From assembly GCF_003469185.1 (NCBI RefSeq), contig NZ_QSIL01000001.1, forward strand, positions 248,001 through 312,000: a stretch of 64,000 nt of DNA, in the 5' to 3' direction. Shown here in pieces: positions 1 through 8,513 of the stretch. The stretch is from Collinsella sp. AM34-10 (GTDB lineage: Bacteria > Actinomycetota > Coriobacteriia > Coriobacteriales > Coriobacteriaceae). A model generated the notes under the pieces. The model was not told where the DNA came from, ran no database searches, and was given only the letters and a program-made list of their open reading frames with translations. Position 1 is the first letter of the stretch. The number at the start of each line of letters is the position of its first letter. A program made the position numbers and the translations under genes.

Positions 1-2568
1 TACGGCATTAGCCGGTTCTATGAGAATGTTTTGATCGGACTGCTCGCTGCCTCCGGTCACGTAGACTTCGTACCCGAGCTTGGCGTAGGTCTTGAGTCTC
101 TTCTGGTACATGCGGGCGAGCATGGGTATAGATAAATCAACGTAGTCGAATATCTCAACCCGTCGCTTGCCCTCGTGGCTTCTATGGAGCCTGCCTGCCT
201 GCTGCGTGATGCTGCCGTCCCACGATATCGGCGTGGCAATGAGTAGAGTGTCAAGGTAGGACAGATCGAAGCCCTCGCCCAAAAGGCTTTCGGTGGCGAC
301 GATGATTCGATGTTCATGCTCGAAGCGGGGAAGACTGCTCAGTATCGTTTTTCTTTCTTTGGCGTCGATTTCCCCGGTCAGGAGAACGGGTTCGTGTCCT
401 TGGTTTTTGAGCATCCCGAACAGCTCCTCGGCATGCTTTTTCCTTTTAGTCAGCACGAGCGGATGCCGGCCGTTTGACGCAGCTTCAATAGCGTCGTTGA
501 CAATCAATTCGTTTCTAGCTGCATGCGTGCACAGCAGGTCGAGAATCTGATTGAAGCTTGCACCTGGCTCGTAGGCGGGTAGTCGAATTCCAGTAAAACG
601 AGGCCGTACGATGCGCTGGATGCCCTGCTGAATCGCTTGCGCTTTTGGATCGATAACATAACGGAGCGGGCCGCAGAGCATGGAGAGCGCCCGCGTAAGG
701 CCGTCGGATCGTTCGGGCGTCGCAGAAAGGCCGTATACGTATTTGGCCGGGGCGGACTTGAGAATAAGCTCGAGCTGTGGTGCGGCGGCATGGTGGCATT
801 CGTCGCAGATAATGAGGCCGTAATTACGAACAAGGCCCTTAACTATCGGCTCTCCGGTTTGACGGTCTTTGCCAGATAACGACTGGAACGAAGCGATGTC
901 GACGAGGCCGCTTACGGCCATTTTGCCTCCTCCTATTTGTCCGATGACCGGAGGCTGCCTTTTGCTGATTCGTCCTTTTGGGGTTCGGACGGGCTCCCTG
1001 TTGTCCGTAATGTCGATAAATCGCTCGAGCTGGGATTTCCATTGGGTTATGAGTGCGGTTTTGGGAACGATGACGAGCGTTGGAAGACCAATGGATGCAA
1101 TAAGATAAGCTCCGACGACTGTTTTACCGAAGCCTGTCGGCGCGGACATGATTCCGTCTTCGTATATGAGCATCTGATCAGCGGCGATTTGCTGCTCAGG
1201 GCGAAGGACTCCTTTAAATGCCATAACAATCGGATTGCCCGATTTGCGCTCGTCTGAATAGTGGGCGGTAACGCCGGTCTCTTGAACTAGCCGCTCAAGT
1301 TGAGTTTTGCAGCCCCGGGGAATTGCAACATGACCATCTCTCAGTTCGCTAAGGTCTATGAGTCGCGGTTTGCCGAATACTGATTGATGCATGGACTGCG
1401 CGCGATAGAATGCCGGATTGGCAAATGTCGCAAGTCCGCGGATTTCCATTTGAGCTGCTGGACTCAGAGACTTCTCGGGGATGTACAGCATATCGGCTTG
1501 AATAACGGGCAGCGATGAGGGAAAGTCCCGCGATGTGAGTGGTAGTCGCTTTCGTGGTCTTTGGGCATACCGTTTGCCCTTGTTTGCCACCGTAGTTGTT
1601 GCTGGTCCGTGTGGGTTGTTTCCAGGGGCCTCAATCAGATCTTGCACCGTCGAGCGCGGAATCAGCTGGACTTGTGATAGATAGAGCCATTGGTCGGGAA
1701 AGGGCTTGAATTGTTCGTCTACAAATACACTGTTTCCTTCACGTTGCGCCTTGCCTTGAAAGGGGAGTGCGATGAGGTTTCCGAAGCCTCCATCGGGAAT
1801 AGTGGCCTGAGCGGGTAGCATTCGATCAAAGGCCTCGAACGTGATTGTCTTATTATGCGCCGCAGCTTCGGTTATGAGGCAACTTCCAAACTCTCGGGCA
1901 GCCTTTGCGCTGATTGGCTCGAGGAAGAAAAACCAGATGTGGGCGCCGTTGCCGGACCTTGAGCGCTCAACGGCGGCGTTAATGCCCCGTCGTATTGCAA
2001 CAAGCCGTACGGCATTTGTTGCCTCTTTCCAGTCCGCTTTGTCAAAATCGATGACGAGAACTTTCGTGTTGCAGTTCCTATCGAGAACATATTGCCCGAG
2101 GACATCGCGGAACCGGTCATCGTTGCCTTTAAAGTGAGCAATGATTGCGGCATCGCTTAATTCCGGGAAGACGCGATTGCTGCATTCTACACATTTAACT
2201 CTTTGATGGGCTGCTTTGGGGCAAATTCCTGGCTCCCACTCATTAGCACAAGCAGGCGTATAGCCAATGCCCCCGTCCTTTCTGCGATATCCATGAGCGT
2301 AAACATCTTTGCGCCCGGTAAAGAGACTGCGAAAGAGCTCGAGTTTATCGCGTGCTGGGCTCGCGCTGGTGACGATGCCCTCGATTTGTGCTCGTTCATC
2401 GAACAAAGCGCCAGCTTCTTCCCACTCTTCTAGCGTTGCGTAGCGTACGTCTGAACCGTTGTTGCAAATGACGATTTGTCGGTGTTGGTCCGATATATGT
2501 GTGATCGTCTGATCGTATTTAAATTGTGCGGTCCCAAAGAGGGCGTATTGATGCATGGCGTTGCCCAT
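1..2568 (-). CDS. TOTE-type primase-helicase, 3' end outside the window
   Basis: The open frame runs from an ATG at 2568 off the left edge, about 856 residues visible. An AAGGA ribosome site lies about 10 nt upstream, and an in-frame stop about 90 nt further up bounds the start. Early on there is a Cys cluster (ACANEWEPGICPK, then KCVEC) that could bind zinc. An archaeo-eukaryotic primase core follows, with VLVIDFDKADW (the DxD motif) and SGNGAHIWFFLEE. A superfamily 2 helicase comes next: SAPTGFGKTV (Walker A), ICDECHH (DEXH), GLSATPER, and near the left edge ATESLLGEGFDL and QQAGRLHRS (motif VI). This primase-plus-helicase layout is what I know as the primase-helicase of TOTE conflict systems, proposed to act against invading DNA. 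Any C-terminal nuclease would be outside the window. Function is inferred from family only. Confidence 0.85.
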   Translation of the reverse strand, partial: MGNAMHQYALFGTAQFKYDQTITHISDQHRQIVICNNGSDVRYATLEEWEEAGALFDERAQIEGIVTSASPARDKLELFRSLFTGRKDVYAHGYRRKDGGIGYTPACANEWEPGICPKAAHQRVKCVECSNRVFPELSDAAIIAHFKGNDDRFRDVLGQYVLDRNCNTKVLVIDFDKADWKEATNAVRLVAIRRGINAAVERSRSGNGAHIWFFFLEPISAKAAREFGSCLITEAAAHNKTITFEAFDRMLPAQATIPDGGFGNLIALPFQGKAQREGNSVFVDEQFKPFPDQWLYLSQVQLIPRSTVQDLIEAPGNNPHGPATTTVANKGKRYAQRPRKRLPLTSRDFPSSLPVIQADMLYIPEKSLSPAAQMEIRGLATFANPAFYRAQSMHQSVFGKPRLIDLSELRDGHVAIPRGCKTQLERLVQETGVTAHYSDERKSGNPIVMAFKGVLRPEQQIAADQMLIYEDGIMSAPTGFGKTVVGAYLIASIGLPTLVIVPKTALITQWKSQLERFIDITDNREPVRTPKGRISKRQPPVIGQIGGGKMAVSGLVDIASFQSLSGKDRQTGEPIVKGLVRNYGLIICDECHHAAAPQLELILKSAPAKYVYGLSATPERSDGLTRALSMLCGPLRYVIDPKAQAIQQGIQRIVRPRFTGIRLPAYEPGASFNQILDLLCTHAARNELIVNDAIEAASNGRHPLVLTKRKKHAEELFGMLKNQGHEPVLLTGEIDAKERKTILSSLPRFEHEHRIIVATESLLGEGFDLSYLDTLLIATPISWDGSITQQAGRLHRSHEGKRRVEIFDYVDLSIPMLARMYQKRLKTYAKLGYEVYVTGGSEQSDQNILIEPANAV

Positions 2569-2776
2569 TTGAATGCCGTCCTTGTATTGGAGTTGTTGAG
2601 ACGAGGGTACGGCATTACGGCTTTTTGGGATATGTAATTTCGATTCAAGTTTGCTAATGGCAAGGGATTATTCTGCGAGCGGCTTTCGGTCGATGCCAAG
2701 GCGCGCGACGGCCCTTGATAATCAGGGTTTGCGGTCATATGGGTAGCCGGAGGCGTAAAGAGCGGACCTCATTCAG

Positions 2777-3009
2777 ACCCGGTGGGCAAAAAATGGCAAA
2801 TATGAGTACTGTTGCCCGGTTAGTCTCATATCATTTGAGAAGCATCTAAGACCAATTGACTGAGTTTTAGTATATTCACCCCCCCCCTAAACACGACGAT
2901 TCGGGGCTTTATGGAGCTTGAAATCGGTGGGAGCGGGCAATTTCAGCGAAATTTTGCTGTTACTAAATTTATGACAGTACTCATATTTGCCATTTTTTGC
3001 CCACCGGGT
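2777..3009. repeat. MITE-like element with perfect 36-bp inverted repeats
   Basis: Bases 2777-2812 and 2974-3009 are exact reverse complements (36 of 36). They enclose 161 bp that include a run of nine C at 2879-2887. No convincing gene lies inside. The element sits just upstream of the primase-helicase start and fills most of the gap between that gene and the DegV gene. A small non-autonomous mobile repeat is the simplest reading; a structured RNA is possible. Confidence 0.6.
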
Positions 3010-3097
3010 ACCGCTAGGGGCTAGTCGAAGCTCCCCTAAACAGCTGGGAATGCGCCGATCGTCAGCATATCTTGTATATGGATGGCTCAGCAAAAGA

Positions 3098-3163
3098 AGT
3101 TGCGGTGAAATAGGGATTGATTTGTGGCCATACGCCAAAAAACAGTCCCTATTCCACCGCAAG
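3098..3163. repeat. Palindromic intergenic repeat, copy 1
   Basis: AGTTGCGGTGAAATAGGGA at the left pairs with TCCCTATTCCACCGCAAGT at the right with few mismatches, around a loop containing TGGCCATACGCC. A related palindrome lies at 6371-6437. It is located 14 bp beyond the end of the minus-strand DegV gene and may serve as its terminator, although there is no clean T-run. Confidence 0.5.
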
Positions 3164-3177
3164 TGGTAAAGGTGCCC

Positions 3178-4038
3178 CTAGTGGATGGGCTGGTAGCGGG
3201 GGCAGTAGCTGATGGCGATGGCGTCGACGCCTACGTGGGTGGCGATGGTGCAGCCGATGGGGCCGGTGCCGGCGTCTACGTAGTCTTGGCCCGCGAGCGC
3301 TTGGCTGACGAGCTCGTGCTCCTCGGTGGCGCCGGTTGTGAGCACGCGCACGCTAGAGCCCGGGTGCTCGGCCAAAAATGCGAGGCAATCGGCCATGGTG
3401 TTGGCGACGATGCGCTTGGCGCCGCGGCCCTTTTTGATGGCCTTGATCTCGCCCGATTTCCACTCCGGCGAAACGGCCAGACGAATGTTGAGCATCTGCG
3501 TCAGCTGGCCAGCGAGCTTGGGCGCGCGGCCGTTCTTGACCAGGTTCTCGAGTGTGCGCGGAATCAGCAGCAGATGGGCGTCGGGCAGCGTCGCACGGAT
3601 CTGCGCCTCGGTCTCGTCCAGGCTGCGGCCGTCCTCGCGCATGGCCAGCGCGTACTCCACCAGCAAACCCTCGGCGCCCGAACCGGTGCGCGAATCGATG
3701 CAGCGCACGTCGAGCTCGTGCGTTTCGGCCGTCAGGCTGGCGTTGGCGTAGCAGGCAGACCACTCGCTGCACAGCGAGATAAAGATGGCACTATCATGGC
3801 CGTCGGCGAGCACGCGGTCAAAGAGCGCCTTGAACTCGCCGGCGCTCGGCTGCGAGGTGTGCGGCAGCTGCTCGGAGCCGGCCATGCGCGCGACGTACTC
3901 CCCGGCGGTAATCTGCACCTGGTCGAGCAGATCCTCGCCCTCGATAATCACATGCAGCGGAATCACGTAAATGCCGAGCTCTTGGGCGCGGGCGGGGGAG
4001 ATGTCCGACGTGGAGTCGGTTATGATGGCAAAAGACAT
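3178..4038 (-). CDS. DegV family fatty-acid-binding protein
   Basis: A 286-residue protein starting at the ATG at 4038, preceded by GAAAGGTG. A longer reading to 4095 exists but lacks a ribosome site. The N terminus reads MSFAIITDSTSDISP, the typical DegV opening, and the usual length is about 280 residues. DegV/FakB proteins bind a fatty acid and present it to a FakA kinase for phospholipid synthesis. No kinase gene is in the window, so the ligand role is family inference. A second DegV gene lies at 58821-59675; the two differ substantially. The gene is divergent from the HAD gene that follows. Confidence 0.9.
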   Translation of the reverse strand: MSFAIITDSTSDISPARAQELGIYVIPLHVIIEGEDLLDQVQITAGEYVARMAGSEQLPHTSQPSAGEFKALFDRVLADGHDSAIFISLCSEWSACYANASLTAETHELDVRCIDSRTGSGAEGLLVEYALAMREDGRSLDETEAQIRATLPDAHLLLIPRTLENLVKNGRAPKLAGQLTQMLNIRLAVSPEWKSGEIKAIKKGRGAKRIVANTMADCLAFLAEHPGSSVRVLTTGATEEHELVSQALAGQDYVDAGTGPIGCTIATHVGVDAIAISYCPRYQPIH

Positions 4039-4094
4039 AATTGCACCTTTCGTTGGAGCGCTTGTGCGCCGCCTTCTGAGAGCAAAGTGCGACA

Positions 4095-4140
4095 AGTATA
4101 GTAGAGTCGTTCCACATTACTAGGTTCAATTGTTGAATAG
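4095..4140. promoter_or_regulatory. Divergent promoter region with small palindrome
   Basis: Between the degV-type gene (minus) and the HAD gene (plus). TATACT read on the minus strand at 4095-4100 is a candidate -10 box for the DegV gene. TTCAATTGTTGAA at 4125-4137 is a 5+3+5 palindrome that could be an operator. Visual evidence only. Confidence 0.3.
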
Positions 4141-4194
4141 TCAACAGTTTGAAGTGTCGGTGTGGAAATCGTCAACTGGGGAAGAGGAATGCCG

Positions 4195-4857
4195 ATGGGG
4201 GCGTTGGAGATAGGCAAACGGCCGGTCGTGCTGTTCGATTTTGACGGCACGGTGGCAGATACGGGCCGGGCGGTGATGACCTCGACGTGCAAGACGCTGG
4301 CTGCGCGCGGGTTTTCGGAGGCGCAGATGGGTGATCTGCGCCGCATGATCGGGCCGCCCCTGTGGAAGAGCTTTCACGACTTTTACGGCTTTTCCCGCGA
4401 GGAGTCGCTTGTGGTGGCCGACGAGTACCGTGCTTTTTTTGATGAGCTGGGACCGGAGGAGTATCCCGTGTTCGACGGGGTCCCCGAGTTTCTGGATGGG
4501 TTGGCCGCCCGGGGCAAGCGTATGGCCGTGGCGACGTCGCGCATGGAGGCAAAGTGCATCGATATGGTACGTGAGCTCGGGCTTTCTCAGTTTGAGGCGG
4601 TGGTCGGCATGAATCCGTCGCAGGGGCGCGAGACCAAGGCCGATTCGGTTCGCGATGCCCTGGCGGCGCTCGGCGCGACGGCGGGCGATGCCGTGATGAT
4701 CGGCGATCGCTTTAACGACGTGGAAGGCGCGCACGCGATGAGCGTGCCGTGCATCGGCATTTATTCGGGTGCGGCGGCGCCGGGGGAGCACGAGGCAGCG
4801 GGCGCCGATGCGGTGGTGCACTCGGTGGCCGAGCTTGCTAAACTTTTCGCTATCTAA
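4195..4857 (+). CDS. HAD-family phosphatase, phosphoglycolate phosphatase-like
   Basis: About 220 residues from the ATG at 4195, chosen because GAAGAGGA lies a few bases upstream; a GTG at 4162 and an ATG at 4189 are alternatives. HAD motif I is LFDFDGTVADTG with the nucleophile and acid/base aspartates, motif II is VATSR, and motif IV is MIGDRFNDVEGA. The inserted helical cap fits the Gph/PgmB-type subfamily. It probably removes phosphate from a small metabolite; the substrate cannot be told from sequence. The dipeptidase gene follows after 54 bp and may be co-transcribed. Confidence 0.85.
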   Translation: MGALEIGKRPVVLFDFDGTVADTGRAVMTSTCKTLAARGFSEAQMGDLRRMIGPPLWKSFHDFYGFSREESLVVADEYRAFFDELGPEEYPVFDGVPEFLDGLAARGKRMAVATSRMEAKCIDMVRELGLSQFEAVVGMNPSQGRETKADSVRDALAALGATAGDAVMIGDRFNDVEGAHAMSVPCIGIYSGAAAPGEHEAAGADAVVHSVAELAKLFAI

Positions 4858-4911
4858 TGACGTGATGTGAGGGGCGGGCACGCTCGCCGCTCATTGCTAA
4901 GGAGGTCGTCC

Positions 4912-6348
4912 ATGAATCAGGTGGAGCAGAGCGTTGCCGAGTATGTCGACGAGGTCTGGGAGGATGTCGTCGCCGATATCGAGCAGCTGGTGAGTTATCC
5001 GTCCGTGGCAGTTTCTGCTGATGCAGAGCCCGGTGCGCCGTTTGGCCGCCCGGTTCGTGATGCGCTCGATTGCGCGCTCGGCATCGCGCAAAAGCTCGGC
5101 TACCAGACGAGCGATGACGAGGGTTATGTGGGCATTGCCGATATCCCGGGCCGCGGCGATAAGCAGCTTGCGACTATCTGTCATGTGGACGTGGTGCCCG
5201 CAGGCCCCGGCTGGAACACCGACCCGTTTGCGATGGAGCGTCGCGAGGACTGGCTGCTCGGCCGCGGCGTGATCGACGACAAGGGTCCGGCCGTGCTGTC
5301 GCTCTACGCCGGCGCCTACCTGCTCAAGCACGGCATCGTTCCGCGCTACACCTTCCGCGCGCTGCTGGGCTGCGATGAGGAAGTGGGCATGTCCGACGTT
5401 CACCATTATCTGGAGAACTACGCGAATCCTGACTTTCTGTTTACGCCCGATGCCGAGTTCCCGGTCTGCAATGCCGAGAAGGGCCAGTTTGGGGCGACGT
5501 TCGTGAGCCCCAAGATCGACGGCGGGCGCATCGTGTCGTGGAGCGGCTCCGAGGCGAGCAATGCCATTCCGTCGCAGTCCATCTGCGAGCTTGCAATTGC
5601 CGCCGATGAGCTGCCGGCGCCCGTTGAGAACGTCGACCGCCTGGAGATCACGGCGCTTGATAACGGGCATGCGCAGATTTTCGCCCACGGTATTGGCGGC
5701 CACGCTTCGATGCCTGAGGGCACCATCAACGCCGTCGGCCTGATCGTGTCGTATCTGCGCGAGGCCGAGGACGCGTTTGGTGCACGCGATGAGCGCCTGC
5801 TGACGCCTGCCGAGCACGAGTTCGTCAAGTTCCTGGCCTTTGTGCATGCGGATGCCTATGGCCGCGGCCTGGGTATCGATGCGACGAGTCCGGCGTTTGG
5901 CCCGCTTACCTGCAACGCTGGCGTCATTCGCGTGGCGGATGGCCATATTGAGCAGGTCATCGACGTGCGCTTCCCCGACAGCACGAGTGCCGATACCATC
6001 CGCGAGCAGCTCGACCCGCTCGTGGGGCGCTTTGGCGTGACGTGTCGTGTGGGTCGTGCAAAGGTGCCGTTCTCGGTCTCTGCCGACGATCCGGCCGTGA
6101 AGGCGCTTATCGATACCTATAACGAGTTCACGGGCAAGCATGCCGAGCCCTTTGCCATGGGCGGCGGCACGTATGCGCGCAACTTTGCCCGCGCCGTCTC
6201 GTTTGGCCCAGAGGAGACCGGCCTGGAGCTGCCCGCATGGGGCGGCCAGATGCACGGCCCCAACGAGTGCGCCAACGAGGAGCAGCTCAAGCAAGCACTC
6301 AAGATCTATATCGTGGCAATCCTTCGTCTAAACGAACTGGAGCTTTAA
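4912..6348 (+). CDS. M20 family dipeptidase, Sapep/PepV type
   Basis: 478 residues from an ATG at 4912 with an excellent AAGGAGG ribosome site; the 45 bp of open frame upstream are not needed. Metal-site motifs of the M20 family are clear: CHVDVVPAG, GRGVIDDKGP (bridging Asp) and LGCDEEVGM (catalytic Glu followed by metal-binding Glu). GHASMPEGTINAV in the lid domain and HGPNE near the C terminus are typical of PepV/Sapep enzymes. It is expected to be a cytoplasmic Mn/Zn dipeptidase that releases amino acids from imported dipeptides, which suits an amino-acid-fermenting gut anaerobe. Length matches the family (about 470). Confidence 0.9.
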   Translation: MNQVEQSVAEYVDEVWEDVVADIEQLVSYPSVAVSADAEPGAPFGRPVRDALDCALGIAQKLGYQTSDDEGYVGIADIPGRGDKQLATICHVDVVPAGPGWNTDPFAMERREDWLLGRGVIDDKGPAVLSLYAGAYLLKHGIVPRYTFRALLGCDEEVGMSDVHHYLENYANPDFLFTPDAEFPVCNAEKGQFGATFVSPKIDGGRIVSWSGSEASNAIPSQSICELAIAADELPAPVENVDRLEITALDNGHAQIFAHGIGGHASMPEGTINAVGLIVSYLREAEDAFGARDERLLTPAEHEFVKFLAFVHADAYGRGLGIDATSPAFGPLTCNAGVIRVADGHIEQVIDVRFPDSTSADTIREQLDPLVGRFGVTCRVGRAKVPFSVSADDPAVKALIDTYNEFTGKHAEPFAMGGGTYARNFARAVSFGPEETGLELPAWGGQMHGPNECANEEQLKQALKIYIVAILRLNELEL

Positions 6349-6370
6349 GGTTACGCGGTTTCCTAATCTA

Positions 6371-6437
6371 AGTTGCGGTGGAATAGTTCCTAGAATGGGC
6401 CATTTGATGGCCAAACAGGAATTATTTCACCGCAACT
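6371..6437. repeat. Palindromic intergenic repeat, copy 2, possible terminator
   Basis: AGTTGCGGTGGAATAGTTCC pairs with AGGAATTATTTCACCGCAACT; an inner GGGCCATTTGATGGCC palindrome sits in the loop. TTCGTTTTTATT follows, so on the plus strand this could end transcription of the dipeptidase gene. Related to 3098-3163. The next 200 bp up to pstS hold only weak hairpins and presumably the pst promoter. Confidence 0.5.
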
Positions 6438-6641
6438 TCGTTTTTATTGGTGTAAAAGGCGGGTCATGCTTGGTGGTGAATTTGTTATTCGTTTGTAAAG
6501 CCGAGCCGCGCTTGCGGTAAGGGTCTATCAGATGCCCGTAAGAAACCGCAGTTGGCGCGAGCGCTGCCCGGTCGGGGCCGTATCTTTCCAAACAGCAAAG
6601 CGGGCAGGGTGCCCGCGATTCGCATGTATGAAAGGAAGATC

Positions 6642-7580
6642 ATGCTCGATCAGGCTTATTCTCGTCGTCAGTTCCTCGGCCTCGCTGGTGGTCTTGCCAG
6701 CATCGTCGGCCTCGGCCTCGTTGGCTGCGGTGGCGCAGGCGCTTCCAACGCTGCCGACAAGGGTAGCGCCGCTGCTGCCGAGTCCGTCTCCGGCGAGGTG
6801 ACCTACGACGGTGCCTCTTCGTTCCAGGCTCTCGTCGAGGCCGCTGCCGAGAAGTTCATGGATGCCAACCCGGACGTCTCCGTCTCCGGCTCGGGCAACG
6901 GTTCGGGCAAGGGCCTGACCGCTGTCGCCGCCGGTACCGTTACCATCGGTAACTCCGACGTCTTCGCCGAGACCAAGCTCGAGGCCGACCAGGTCAAGAA
7001 CCTCGTCGACCACGAGGTCGCCGTTGTGGGCATGGGTCCCGTCGTCTCCAAGAACGTGACGGTCGACGACCTGTCCCTTGAGCAGCTCAAGGGCATCTTC
7101 TCCGGCCAGATCACCAACTGGAAGGAGGTCGGCGGCGACGACGCCACCATCGTCGTGCTCAACCGCAAGGCCGGCTCCGGTACCCGAGCCACCTTCGAGG
7201 CAGCCGTCTTTGGCGACGAGGCCGTCGACTTTAAGGGCGACGCCGAGCTCGACAAGTCCGGCGATGTCCAGACTCAGATGGGCAGCACCGACAACGCCAT
7301 CTCCTACCTGGACTTCTCGCACTTCGATGACTCCAAGTTCAACGCCATCAAGGTCGAGGGCGTGGAGCCCAAGAGCGCAAACGTCACCGACGACTCCTTT
7401 AAGATCTGGGCTACCGAGCACATGTACTGCGCTAAGGACGCCGACGAGGCCACCAAGGCCTTCCTGGAGTTCATGCTTTCCGACGACGTCCAGGGCAAGC
7501 TCGTCGAGGAGCAGGGCTTCATCCCCGTCTCTGCCATGAAGGTCGTCAAGGACGCCAGCGGCAAGGTTTCTGCTAAATAA
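6642..7580 (+). CDS. pstS: Phosphate ABC transporter substrate-binding lipoprotein PstS
   Basis: 312 residues from the ATG at 6642 (AAAGGAAG upstream). The N terminus SRRQFLGLAGG is a twin-arginine signal, and LVGC is a lipobox, so the protein is probably exported folded by Tat and then lipid-anchored. The mature part has PstS features: YDGASSFQAL, GSGNGSGKGL, GNSDVF, FSGQITNWKEVGG and KAGSGTRATF, the last two forming the phosphate pocket. It delivers phosphate to PstCA. First gene of pstSCAB. No phoU follows the operon in this window. Confidence 0.95.
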   Translation: MLDQAYSRRQFLGLAGGLASIVGLGLVGCGGAGASNAADKGSAAAAESVSGEVTYDGASSFQALVEAAAEKFMDANPDVSVSGSGNGSGKGLTAVAAGTVTIGNSDVFAETKLEADQVKNLVDHEVAVVGMGPVVSKNVTVDDLSLEQLKGIFSGQITNWKEVGGDDATIVVLNRKAGSGTRATFEAAVFGDEAVDFKGDAELDKSGDVQTQMGSTDNAISYLDFSHFDDSKFNAIKVEGVEPKSANVTDDSFKIWATEHMYCAKDADEATKAFLEFMLSDDVQGKLVEEQGFIPVSAMKVVKDASGKVSAK

Positions 7581-7604
7581 GTAATCGCCCCGGAAAGGTT
7601 TGCA

Positions 7605-8513
7605 ATGGCAAAGCAACTGCCAAAGCGCGACCTTGAGAACGTGGGCCTGGGCGTCACGGGTGCGTGCGTAGCGCTCGTGACGCTTGTCGTTGCCGCGCTC
7701 ATCTTTATGGTCGCCCAAAAGGGCCTCTCGGCTTTTCTCAAGGACGGCGTTTCGGTCGTCGAGTTCTTTACCGGCACCAAGTGGGACCTGGCCAACACGG
7801 CTAAAAACGGCCTGCCCTATACCGGCGCCCTGCCCCTGATCGTCACCTCGTTTGCGGTCATGGTGCTCTCCACGCTCATCGCGCTGCCCATCGCCATCGG
7901 CTCTGCCATCTTTGCGGTCGAGATTCGACCTAAGTTTGGTTCCAAGATCTTTCAGCCGCTTATTGAGCTTTTGACCGGCATTCCCTCGGTCGTCTTTGGC
8001 CTCATCGGCTTTCACGTGGTCGTCGGCCTTATGAAGAGCGTTTTCCACGTGAGCACGGGTCTGGGCATCTTGCCCGGCGCCATCGTGCTGGCCGTCATGA
8101 TCCTGCCGACCATGACCACCCTTTCGGTCGATGGTCTGCGCGCCGTGCCCGACAGCTACCGCCAGGGCTCGCTCGCTCTGGGCTACACCCGCTGGCAGAC
8201 CATCTGGCACGTGGTGCTCAAGTCCGCCATGCCGTCGCTCATGACCGCGGTCATCCTTGGCATGACGCGTGCCTTTGGCGAGACGCTCGCCGTGCGTATG
8301 GTCATCGGCGGCATCGAGGCCATGCCGACGTCGCTGCTGTCGCCGGCGTCCACCATCACCACCACGCTCACCACGTCTATGGCGGTCTATGCCGAGGGCT
8401 CGGCCCAGGACGATGTTCTGTGGGCGCTCGGTCTGCTGCTGATGGGCATGAGCCTCATCTTCATCCTGATCATCCACCTTATCGGCCGCAAGGGGGCGAA
8501 GGCTCGTGGCTAG
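7605..8513 (+). CDS. pstC: Phosphate ABC transporter permease PstC
   Basis: 302-residue membrane protein with about six helices, starting 24 bp after pstS. The binding-protein-dependent permease signature is visible around ALGYTRWQTIWHVVLKSAMP (the EAA loop that contacts PstB). The strongly conserved GIPSVVFGLIGF stretch is typical of PstC/PstA. It forms the transmembrane channel with PstA. Its end overlaps the start of pstA by 8 bp, implying translational coupling. Confidence 0.93.
   Translation: MAKQLPKRDLENVGLGVTGACVALVTLVVAALIFMVAQKGLSAFLKDGVSVVEFFTGTKWDLANTAKNGLPYTGALPLIVTSFAVMVLSTLIALPIAIGSAIFAVEIRPKFGSKIFQPLIELLTGIPSVVFGLIGFHVVVGLMKSVFHVSTGLGILPGAIVLAVMILPTMTTLSVDGLRAVPDSYRQGSLALGYTRWQTIWHVVLKSAMPSLMTAVILGMTRAFGETLAVRMVIGGIEAMPTSLLSPASTITTTLTTSMAVYAEGSAQDDVLWALGLLLMGMSLIFILIIHLIGRKGAKARG

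Noticed and set aside
2430..2738. 102-residue minus-strand frame upstream of the primase-helicase
   Set aside because: It overlaps the true N terminus of the primase-helicase in another frame and has no family features.
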